Source: Crotophaga sulcirostris (taxonomy: Eukaryota > Chordata > Aves > Cuculiformes > Crotophagidae). Taken from it: a DNA stretch of 64,000 nucleotides. Below are positions 25,340-34,600 of the stretch, piece by piece. Position 1 is the stretch's first letter. Each line of letters starts with the position of its first letter. Below the pieces are notes generated by a model that saw nothing but the letters and a program-made list of their open reading frames with translations, did not search any database and had not been told where the DNA came from. The stretch lies in contig VYZB01000170.1 of assembly GCA_013397455.1 (NCBI GenBank), positions 119,212 through 183,211 of the forward strand. The letters run 5' to 3'. The position numbers and the translations under genes are program-made.

Positions 25340-25730
25340 TGTGAGCCGAACGCAGGCGAAGTGCAGGATCAACCACAATGCCAGGGATAAAATGAAAAGA
25401 ATAAATTTATTCCTTTTACCTTACAATCCACCGCGGAGCTCGGTCCTTGCTTGCAAGCCTGAAAGAGTGAGAGCGAACTGCTGCTTTTTGCTCTGCTTAT
25501 CAAGGGAGAGATGAGTTTTGTTTTCTCTTTTGCCAGAGCTGGAATCCCAACACGTTATAAGGCCTCGAGTTCCACAGGCCTATGTTATCTAAACATAAGA
25601 GCTCTGCTTATTAAACACACAGAGCTAAACAACAATTAGTACGATAAATGTGTTTTTCTACATCCCAGCTGCAAGGCCACTTGAGCGTGCTCATGGTTCC
25701 TCCTCGCCAATCTTCCGTTCTATTCCCACC
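25340..25730 (-). repeat. ERV 5' LTR (391 bp)
   Basis: Partner of 21711-22244 in the same orientation. The first about 190 bp in element sense (higher coordinates) is nearly identical to the partner. The rest is clearly more diverged, and the copy lacks the about 144-bp internal block. AATAAATTTATT is retained at 25400-25411. As the 5' LTR it would drive gag on the - strand; no TATA box was identified with confidence. Confidence 0.88.
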
Positions 25731-26976
25731 CTTCCCCTATCACTTGGTCAAGGACCTCACATGTCTTCATCTGGTTTTATTTCTTCACAGAAGGACAAAG
25801 TTTTAATTACTCTGAGGCACACACAGCTCTTCAAACACGTATTACAGATGGTGTTTCAAGGACACTAACGCTTGCAGACAGCAGCGCTCACACTGTCCTG
25901 AACATTTCTGCAAGCCCTGAGGCTCCCAGCCCCTCACTCCCGCTGGTTTTAAACACCCGTGGGGCCAGACAAGAATCAGTTTCACACTTGGGATAGTTTT
26001 AACGGTTGCACAGCACATACACCCCTCCAGACACCAAATGAAAAAGTTTAGCTCTGAAACTGCTGTTTCCACCTGGCTCTGGGAGTCAGCGAGTTACAAG
26101 TCTGTGATAAATTGAAATTTAAACTAAAATGCCCATAGTGAAATTCCACAGTAATGGCAGTGATGCATTTAAATTCATCAAGCAAGGAAGTAGGGGAAAT
26201 AGCGATCAGCAGATATAAATCTAAAGTGGTTATTTAGTGCAGATTTCATTTTGAGACACATTAAACCGCCCTAGTGAGGGCAGGGCCTCTCTTTAATTGT
26301 TCCAGTTGGGACTGATTGTTTTGAAAGTAGCTTAGGTTGTAGTTAACTTCATTTGTAAACCTACATGTGCTGCACAATCAGCAGAGCAGGAGTTGTAGCT
26401 GGTTCTTAGAGGGAAAAATGAAGCTTTTGATTTATTAATAAACTTCCTGGTCACACCTGTGGAACAACCAAGTAGGATTGAAATGAAAATGTTCCATTAC
26501 GTGAGGTCAACACGCAGTTCCCAGTGGTGTCAGAGCAGAAGAAAGACTCTTGCTGTTGAGATGCTGTTGAAAAAGTCCTTGACCCAGGTGAAAACAGTGC
26601 AGGATTTCGGATGTAGGCCTTATTTGATGCCTGCTGTTTGGGGAGGGTGTTGGTTTTTCTTCCCTGTGCAGGCAGTGGCTGCTGCCCTGGAGGGGAGCTC
26701 CGAGAGTGACTGGAGCTACAGGTCAGGGATGCTCCCACTGCCCACCTTGGGCAACTGCAGCGGGCGCCTACCAACAGCCAAATAATGGGTGTTCTTACAC
26801 CGACGTCAATTATTAATACAGGTCCAAGCTTGCACTTGTCCTTACAGTCTGCCTTCTCCCTTACGAATTAGCTGGAGCTAAATACAAACTGTGTACAGCT
26901 AGAGGAGCGGCGGTGGAACGTAAAATCAAAGCGTCTGCGTGATGGGAGGAGGAGTAAAATCCAGAAGGGTGGATTG
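25731..26976. other. Gene-free intergenic DNA
   Basis: Unique, moderately AT-rich sequence between the ERV and the E2F-like site. Two overlapping ORFs of about 107 codons lie on opposite strands at 26451-26785; neither has a recognisable domain or splice context. Confidence 0.5.
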
Positions 26977-26987
26977 TTTGGCGGGAA
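26977..26987. promoter_or_regulatory. E2F consensus site
   Basis: TTTGGCGGGAA is an exact match to the textbook E2F/DP site. It sits in a small CpG-containing patch (about 26895-26990) some 0.9 kb upstream of the GC-rich UBE2B promoter candidate. Single-motif evidence only. Confidence 0.4.
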
Positions 26988-27030
26988 CCGTTTCTCACCA
27001 GTGTGGGGAAAAATGTTTGAGTGGCTGGGG

Positions 27031-27188
27031 AATCATGGAATGGTTTGGGTTGGAAAGGACCTCAAAGCCCATCCAGTTCCACCCCTTGCCATGGGCAGGG
27101 ACACCTCCCACTGCATCGGGGGCTTAAAGCCAACCTGGCCTGGAACACCTCGAGGGACGGGGCAACCATGGCTTCTCTGGGCAAGCCT
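27031..27188 (-). mobile_element. CR1 LINE 3' fragment
   Basis: Antisense CR1: 'aatcatggaatggtttgggt', 'cctcaaagcccatccagttc', 'catgggcagggacacctccc', ending near 'cttctctgggcaagcc'. Confidence 0.9.
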
Positions 27189-27254
27189 CTTTAAAAAGGT
27201 GGGTCCCATGCAGTGTCAAGCTTTCCATGAGTTCCTCTCTCTCTCACTTTAAGC

Positions 27255-27376
27255 ACCTGGACCTTTCCATTGAGCTGGGACGTTGGGTTGACAGTGTTGA
27301 GAGCATAGAGGGCGACGCGATTGAGAGCAGCCCCGTGGAGAACAGCTTGGGGGTGCTGATTGATGAGGAGCTTAAT
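27255..27376 (+). mobile_element. CR1 LINE internal (upstream 3') fragment
   Basis: Sense-strand CR1-like sequence from further inside the element: 'gagaacagcttgggggtgct' followed by 'gattgatgaggagctt'. It is in the opposite orientation to the adjacent CR1 at 27031-27188, so it is a separate insertion or an inverted part. Confidence 0.65.
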
Positions 27377-27388
27377 TAAAATAAGAAT

Positions 27389-27796
27389 CCTAAGGGAAAA
27401 CGTGTCAATAAGGTACAGACACATAACATAAAGAACGAAATTAAAAAATAAAGCACAAAAGGAATGAAAGAAATTTACATCTGTGATCTGTAATGGGTTA
27501 TGTATTTTATTGCTGTTTGCATCTTAAATTAGAGGTTTTAGTCAATGCAAGATTTCCCTTAAATGACTTCCAAAAGGCATTAAATCAATTTTTAAAAATA
27601 GTCTTTCATTGAAATGGGTCAAAATTCATACAAAATGTACCCTGTTGAAATGACCAAATCAACATGGGCTTTTCCTAGTAAATAGGTGTTATTTGTTTTG
27701 GTCAGGGTTTACCTACAGTGTCTAAACTGCTGAATGCCTTGCGTACGATTGAATTGAATCAACAACGACACAGTGAGCAAGGGAAAAAGAATGTTT
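27389..27796. repeat. Dispersed duplication, copy B (partner at 822-1231)
   Basis: Same-orientation relative of 822-1231; homology starts at 'cctaagggaaaa' and stops at 'aatgttt' in both. The - strand AATAAA (TTTATT at 27506-27511) is conserved. This copy ends about 20 bp before the CA microsatellite and the GC-rich block in front of UBE2B. Confidence 0.85.
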
Positions 27797-27817
27797 ATTT
27801 TATTGTATTGATTCTAT

Positions 27818-27834
27818 CACACACACACACACAC
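27818..27834. repeat. CA dinucleotide microsatellite
   Basis: Uninterrupted CA run of 17 bases leading directly into a C-run and the GC-rich block. Likely length-polymorphic. Confidence 0.9.
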
Positions 27835-27835
27835 C

Positions 27836-27964
27836 CCCGGTGGGATGGACCGGCCCGATCCCCCCCCCGCCTCTCGTGACGTGGCCTCTCCCGGCGAGGC
27901 CCCGCCCCCGCGGAGGGCGCTGCCATTGCGGGACCGGCGCGATCCCGCCCCGCCCCCCGTGACG
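27836..27964. promoter_or_regulatory. CpG-rich promoter-like block with an 84-bp direct repeat
   Basis: Very high GC with many CpGs, in contrast to the AT-rich flank. Two related modules begin GGACCGGC and end GTGACG (27847-27881 and 27931-27964), 84 bp apart, with a GC-box-like 'ggccccgcccccgcgg' between. The first module's end reads TGACGTGG, a CRE/ATF-like core. Position just before the gap and UBE2B suggests part of the UBE2B CpG-island promoter; the start site is not visible. Confidence 0.5.
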
Positions 27965-28521
27965 NNNNNNNNNNNNNNNNNNNNNNNNNNNNNNNNNNNN
28001 NNNNNNNNNNNNNNNNNNNNNNNNNNNNNNNNNNNNNNNNNNNNNNNNNNNNNNNNNNNNNNNNNNNNNNNNNNNNNNNNNNNNNNNNNNNNNNNNNNNN
28101 NNNNNNNNNNNNNNNNNNNNNNNNNNNNNNNNNNNNNNNNNNNNNNNNNNNNNNNNNNNNNNNNNNNNNNNNNNNNNNNNNNNNNNNNNNNNNNNNNNNN
28201 NNNNNNNNNNNNNNNNNNNNNNNNNNNNNNNNNNNNNNNNNNNNNNNNNNNNNNNNNNNNNNNNNNNNNNNNNNNNNNNNNNNNNNNNNNNNNNNNNNNN
28301 NNNNNNNNNNNNNNNNNNNNNNNNNNNNNNNNNNNNNNNNNNNNNNNNNNNNNNNNNNNNNNNNNNNNNNNNNNNNNNNNNNNNNNNNNNNNNNNNNNNN
28401 NNNNNNNNNNNNNNNNNNNNNNNNNNNNNNNNNNNNNNNNNNNNNNNNNNNNNNNNNNNNNNNNNNNNNNNNNNNNNNNNNNNNNNNNNNNNNNNNNNNN
28501 NNNNNNNNNNNNNNNNNNNNN
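27965..28521. other. Assembly gap (557 N)
   Basis: Run of N flanked by GC-rich tandem repeats on both sides, a typical sequencing drop-out. The missing UBE2B exon 1 (44 coding nt for residues 1-15) is not found in the called bases between here and exon 2, so it most likely lies in this gap. The gap length may be an estimate. Confidence 0.95.
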
Positions 28522-28853
28522 GGGGGAAGGTGCAGGTGTCCTGGGAGCGTCAGGGGAGGGTGCGGGTGTCCTGGGAGAACAGGTACCCTGGGGGTGCTGG
28601 GAAAGGGGGGGGGGGTGCAGTTATCCTGTGGGTGTGGGCATCCCGAGAGTGCCAGGGGAGTGCAGGTGTCCTGTGCGTGCCAGGGTGTGCAGGTATCCTG
28701 TGGGTGCCAGGGAAGTGCAGGTGGATGCAGGTGTCCTGTGGGTGCCAGGGTGTGCGGGTACCCTGCAGGTGCCAGGAGCGTGTGGGTGGCTGTGGGGGGT
28801 CCCATGGGTGCAGGTACCCTGTAAGTGCTGGGGTTGTGCAGGTTCCCTCACCA
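28522..28853 (+). repeat. G-rich minisatellite
   Basis: About 10-12 degenerate copies of a 26-30 bp unit built on 'tgcaggtgtcctgtgggtgc' plus 'caggg'. It includes a G11 run (28605-28615). It starts at the gap edge, so the array probably extends into the gap. The G-rich strand is the UBE2B sense strand, with many closely spaced G-tracts that could form quadruplexes. All long frames across it are repeat artefacts. Confidence 0.88.
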
Positions 28854-31534
28854 CGGGGACCTGTGCTTCCCACCCCCCGTCCTGCTCCTCACCTGAGCGG
28901 TTCCGTGGTGAAGGTGCTTGGCCTGGCTCTCTGAGCAGCCTGGCTGTCAGCTGTGTCTGAAAATAACTGCCATTCCAGATGGGCATCAGAAAATGAATCG
29001 TTTGGAATTGGCAAACACTTGATTTGTCTGCGCGTAACAAAAAGCAGAATGCCCTCTAATATTTTTATGCCCATACTGGTCTAAAGTTTTCAGTCACGAG
29101 GCATTTCTGTGTGGTGTATACAGGCTGCTAGAGAAGCGTTTATTAGTTGTACTCTTTTAAATGCTAATGGCTGAACCACAGGCTCTGGAATAATTTATTT
29201 CCAGTCTGACATGTAAACACACTTAAAACACAGCGTGTAGAAAAAGGTGGTGGTGGGGTTCTTCTGTGAGCTGTGCAATGTGGCATTTGATTCCTCTGAA
29301 CTGGAGTCGCTCCGAAGTTGTTGGAGGTGAGTCAGCTTTCATAGTGTCTTCTTAGTGTAGCTGTGTTACACCAGCACCTGAAAATACACCAACAAATAGT
29401 TGACGTGGGTTGTAGTTTCTTTGCGTGACTGCCTGTAAAGCTACAGTGGTAGAGCCCAACCTGTGAATCCACAAAAAAGCTGGGCATTTTCGAGATGTGG
29501 AGCCTGCCTCTTCTGTTGTGTTTGGGTGTTGGTGTTTGCTAAGTGGGTGTTGCTTGATTCCTGTTCAAATCAAAACAGGATATTCAGTCGCCTTTATTGT
29601 GTTAGGTTACACAGAGACATGAACCAGTGATATTTCAGGGCGAGGAGCTGTGTAATTTTTCAGGATTGCAATCAGACAATGTTTTTATGATTTTTTTTAT
29701 AGCTGGTTTACTAATTTTGAAATTAAAGCTGAAGACTTTAAAACTGTGCAAGAGTGTAGCCAAATAAACACAAAGTGAATCAAACATTTATCAAATATAT
29801 GGCAGCTTTAACACCCCAGAACTTATGCAGCTTCTTCATGCCAGTTTTCTTACTGTTTGCTTTCCTTCCATAACTTATATATTTGTTTAACCTTATGTTA
29901 CTTATACCACATACTGAAAAAGTAGTCTGTGGGCTGTGAACTCTGATTCACTTTGTTAAATATGAACTCCTTTTGCATGGTGTGATTGTGAAGGGAGAAC
30001 AGGTCAACCAGTGTTGTATCTCATCTGAGTAAGCCAACAGGAAAATAAGTTATTTTTTTTTAATTTTTACTGTTGGAAAAACGGCAATGAATTCTGTATT
30101 TTCCCTAGCTGTTAAAGATTTCCAGGCCCTGTTCAGATCAGTCTGATTTTCAGTCTTTGCTGTGGCCTTTCTGTAGTTACACCCTTGGACAGGAGGGTGC
30201 ACATGAGCTTTTAAATTGACCTGAAACCCAAAGCCATCCCTCAGATGTGTTTGTCTGGCTGAGTGCTTAGGCATTATTGTTGGCGTGCAGCCTGGCTGTC
30301 GCGTAGGAAGAAGTCCTGTTCCTGCTCTCCCTGACCAAAATAGTAGGTGCTGTTGAGAGTTGGCTGTCTGAACTGTGTGTGCTCGGGGAGCAAGGATGTA
30401 AACACAGAGTTCGGAGGGGACCTGAGCCACTGCACGAGCCCTGCTTCTGCGCTGTCTTTGTCGGGCTGCGTCTTCGCTCAGTGCAGTTTTATCGTGGACT
30501 TGAGCAGAGCAAACTCAAGAGAATTAACTGGTACCAGCTCTAAATAAATCTGTGTTAGCACTGACGTTCTGTTGGTCTGCAGGGCTTTTGGTGGCGACTC
30601 ACTCATCACAGCATGCCGTGATGTGGCCAGACCTCATGTTAACACTAAAGAATTGCTTTTGCAGCGAGGGCGGTCACTTCGTTTTCTTTATTCTTGCATA
30701 ACTCCAGAGGCTGGATAGGTGGGTGAGTAGGAGCAGTTGCTGAAGGGTTTCATCAGGCCAGTTGGGGGCTTGTGGGTTTACGTTTTCAGGGTCTTTGGTG
30801 ATCTTTAAACAGGAACATTGGTCACAAGGAGGGAATCTTGATCCTATTCTTTGGTTGTGATATATTTCTGGATGGTCAAGGCTTATCTGGCTTTCAGTAA
30901 GTAGCATGCTTTTCCCAACAATTAAGGAGCTAAAAAGAATTTAAAATGCTTTGATTTCTTTAGAGATAAACACATTTGTTGAACTGGTAAGAGGGAGCAG
31001 TATGCAGACTTTCTCAGTGCTCCCTTTTGAAGCAATCAGCTTGCCAGTTGAAATGGACTTATACCAAATTTAGCCACATTGCGCACACAGATTTGGGAAT
31101 GCAGGAAAAGCTCCACTGCCAGTCCCTTGCATTTAGTCCCCGAAAGTGTCTCTGGCTGGTGTTAAGCTCCTGTTGGTAATTTATTCTCTTCGTTGTGGCA
31201 GCCAGCAGCAATTGCTCTTTCCTAGTAGTACTGTAAATCCCAGCTGTACATGGTGCTTAGGTTATTCTTGGAGTTAATGCTTTGCTCCCTGCACACTTAA
31301 TCTGACCTATTATGTTGTTGAAGTGTGTTGGTGTAATACAAAAGAGAATCTTGACCTGCATCAGCTGGTGGGTTTGTCTTTTGGGATATTGCTGACTGCA
31401 CATAATGCTTTGTGTATTCTCTGGTTTGGAATGGGAAAATATTTACGAAATCTGGATATTACTGCTAAATTTTACTTGCAGGTGGAAGTATTTCATTTAT
31501 ATAAGGCTTGTCATTCTGTATTTGTAATTCTTAG
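28854..31534 (+). other. UBE2B: UBE2B intron 1 (inferred) or 5' flank
   Basis: AT-moderate non-coding sequence from the minisatellite to the exon 2 acceptor. No second exon or repeat family recognised. It ends with a pyrimidine-containing acceptor 'tttgtaattcttag' before 31535. Confidence 0.6.
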
Positions 31535-31615
31535 GTTGCAAGAAGACCCTCCTGTGGGTGTCAGTGGTGCACCGTCTGAGAATAACATCATGCAGTGGAA
31601 TGCAGTTATATTTGG
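31535..31615 (+). CDS. UBE2B: UBE2B exon 2
   Basis: 81 nt; acceptor ttag before 31535, donor gtaag at 31616. Supplies the last base of codon 15, then residues 16-41 and two bases of Gly42, beginning '[17 protein letters not shown]'. The open frame runs upstream of the acceptor to an ATG at 31323, but that part is intron. Confidence 0.97.
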
Positions 31616-34600
31616 GTAAGAGGGTTTTGATCACTATAAAATTCTATATCAAAGGGCTAAATGTAACAAAAGCTGAGTTCTGCCTTTACAATCATTCTCT
31701 TATTTTCTGAACGTAAAGTCAGAAAACATAGAAAATTAACCAAGTGCGCTGTTGCAGTAAAAAACTGTTTCCAGGATTGCTAGAGAATATATGGGAAAGA
31801 AAAAATTAAAAAGTGTTCATCTTTTTTCTGGAATAAAGTTTGCATATGGCTTAATAAATAGATTAGACTGTGGGGACTGAGTTACAAAAAAGCAGGCTTC
31901 CCCTTTAAAGTACATCAGAGCCTCATGTTCTTGGCCATTAAATCCAGATGTCTTAGCAGTGATTGGATTGGTTCCCAGTAGAAGGAGGTACAGGTTCATT
32001 ACACATCCTACTGGCTTGGGTCTGGCTGGGATGGAGTTAACTGTCCCCACAGCAGCTCTCCTAGTGTTGATAGCCAGAAAAGTGTTGATGACACACCAAG
32101 TCTTGTGGCTGCTGCTGAGCAGCACTGCAGAGCATCAAGGCATTCCCCCTCACCATTGGGCTGGGCTGGGCAAGAACTTGGGAGCAGACATGGCCAGGAC
32201 AGCTGGCCCCAACTGACCAAAGGGATATTCCACACCATATGGTGCCTGCCTAGCAATAAAAACTAGGAGAAAAGAGGAGGAGGGTGGTATTCGTTATGAT
32301 GACCTTTGTCTTCTGGAGAAACCACTCTGCGTGCTGAAGCCCTACTTCCCAAGAAGTGGCTGGACATTGTTTGCAGCTGGGAAGCAGAAAATAGATCTTT
32401 TGTTTTCCTTTACTTTTGCTTTATTAAACTGCCTGTATCTTAAGCCACAAGATTTTTTCCATCTTACTTTCTCTTCTGTCCTGTGATGGAGCAGCTTGGG
32501 GGGCACTTGGCTGCCAACTGTGGTCAATCCTTGACACCTGCAGAGCAGGAGCTGGCTCTCTTGGTGCCCTTTCACCAAACTGAAGCATGCTTGCTAGTAA
32601 TTTGCTCCTTAATTCCAGTCTAGTCACTTAATGGCAGATGGATTCTTTGGGATGACCATAGGTATCTCAACTAGCAGACTGACTATGGGAAAGTGGCTTA
32701 GATATGACAAAACTCTCAGAGGTTGCCTCTGGATACTTCTTTATGTATTTAAATGATTGCCTTTACCTATATCTTGGGGAGGACAAGAAAAAGGATGTGA
32801 ATTTATTGTGCCTGTTCCCAAGTATGTGATGAGTATTTTTAACTGGAGTTTATTTTTAAAACCTTCCAGGCCAGAAGGGACGCCTTTTGAAGATGGTAAG
32901 CCACTAATTTTATATCCTCTGTCATTCTTATAAATATTGCCAGTATTAACATTGTTTTACTTTGAAAAAATAATAGATGTTATCTGTATAGAATTTGGAA
33001 CAAACTGAGCAAGCAAAAGAGGGAAAGGGTAAGGTCTTACTGGCTAGAAAAGTACTGTATTTTGATGTAAGCGGTGTCTTACCGTAGTGTTTGATGGTTG
33101 GTTAGAAAGCTGTGAAGCCATGCTTATATCAAGACAAATTTATATGTAGAATACCAGAGCTTTTAGGGGGAAATAAGTTTTATGTTGCCAGACACATTTT
33201 CATATCCTCATAACCAAGCTCAACAAGACAGCGTGCTTTGCTGGTTTCATCTCTGGCACATTTGATTCATCTCTGTTCTTCTGATGAAGAACAGGTGAAA
33301 ACTCTTGAATTGTTCTGAATATATAACTCAGTGAGGGGGAGGGAATACCAGATTTGTACATAAATATGAAAGTTGGTGTGTAATGAACTGCCTTTAGGCA
33401 TATGAGGAATAATGAGTTTAATAATTATAGTATTATTGCAGTAATTGGCAGCAGATGGGTTTTTCTCTGTGTTGGGTTGGAGGAATTACAGTGAATTATT
33501 CACTGATCCATAATAAAGGTTTTCAGTGAATCAGTCATGAGCTCCAAAGACTGAGATTGCCAAGCATGAAATTCCAGTGTTTCTTTGTGGGCACCACAGT
33601 GCCTTCATGAAACACCTTAGAGTCACCAAAGTCCATGTTGGGTCACAGAAGGAGGGGAGGGCACGTACACAGGGGGTCTCCAAGCTTCTACCTCGCTGCT
33701 GCTGCTGGGTTTATTACTGTCAATAAACCATAGTTCCATTATCACTTGAAATACATGAAAAGAAACCAGATTCAGTGTTCTTTGTTTATATAATGGTGAG
33801 AAGAAATGTTGATCATGGAGCACGTTGATTAGCTTATGTTGTACATATTCTTTTGCTGTTAGTTAATCTGATTGTATTTCTGTTTGTTTGGACAGGTACT
33901 TTTAAACTAGTAATAGAATTTTCAGAAGAATATCCAAATAAGCCTCCAACTGTTAGGTTTCTATCAAAAATGTTCCATCCAAATGGTGAGTAAATAATTT
34001 TTGTTTATCCATCGTACCCATTAAATATTTTGATCTGGTCATGTGTCCTGAGCAGCGCGCTCTCTCTCTCCATTGCCACCCCCTAAGTAGATGTCTGGGA
34101 CAGCAACTGCTTGATGAAAAAGTGAGAATTATGATGCCATTAAGGAACAGCTTTCTGTCTCTAATCAATATATAGCCTCAGTAGCACAGCCTGAGAGCAT
34201 TTTCAGCGACAGCTGCACTTAGGTTGGCTTAAAGGGGAAGTTCTGGTTACTGATTCCTGCCCCTTTCCATTTAACAACACTTGTCTTATGTGCAACCAGG
34301 TCACGAATTGGAGCAGGGAACTGATCAAGCCAAATGTTACTTATTTCTGTCAGGTGGGATTTCAGCCAAGTCCATGCCTGCCTTTGGGTCACTGTTGCAA
34401 CCAGTGCTGGCACAAGGAAGGAGGTGGGGATGCACAGTCACAGAGGAGTGCAGAGGAGGAGGCTGGCCCTGACTCGTGGTGAGGGCAGCACTATAAGAGA
34501 GCGCCATGGTTCCTGCTTCGGCACTTGATGGTTTTTATCCAGTTATTCTTGCGTGCAGCAAACACAGTGCCTTTTGCTCTTTACCAAACCCCTCTGCAGC

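Larger units (their letters stand above)
21711..25730 (-). mobile_element. Endogenous retrovirus, LTR-gag-LTR, lacking recognisable pol and env
   Basis: Two related LTRs in direct orientation (25340-25730 and 21711-22244) bound a 3.1-kb interior read on the - strand. Just inside the 5' LTR is a tRNA primer-binding-like site, then a 654-codon gag-like frame. A nested CR1 (22985-23262) and a purine-rich tract abut the 3' LTR. I see no protease, reverse transcriptase, integrase or envelope motif, so this is a deleted or non-autonomous element. The first LTR base is mutated in the 5' copy (T to G on the element strand). No convincing target-site duplication is visible: the flanks are CCCGG on the left and CTTCC on the right. 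Best guess is an ERV-L-like (class III) family, from gag motifs only; class II remains possible. Confidence 0.85.

Noticed and set aside
27795..28960. 336- and 371-codon ORFs across the N gap
   Set aside because: Artefacts of unknown bases plus G-rich minisatellite; the readable part is only a repetitive peptide.
31323..31619. 98-codon ORF starting upstream of UBE2B exon 2
   Set aside because: Only its 3' third is coding; the upstream part is intron read through a splice acceptor.
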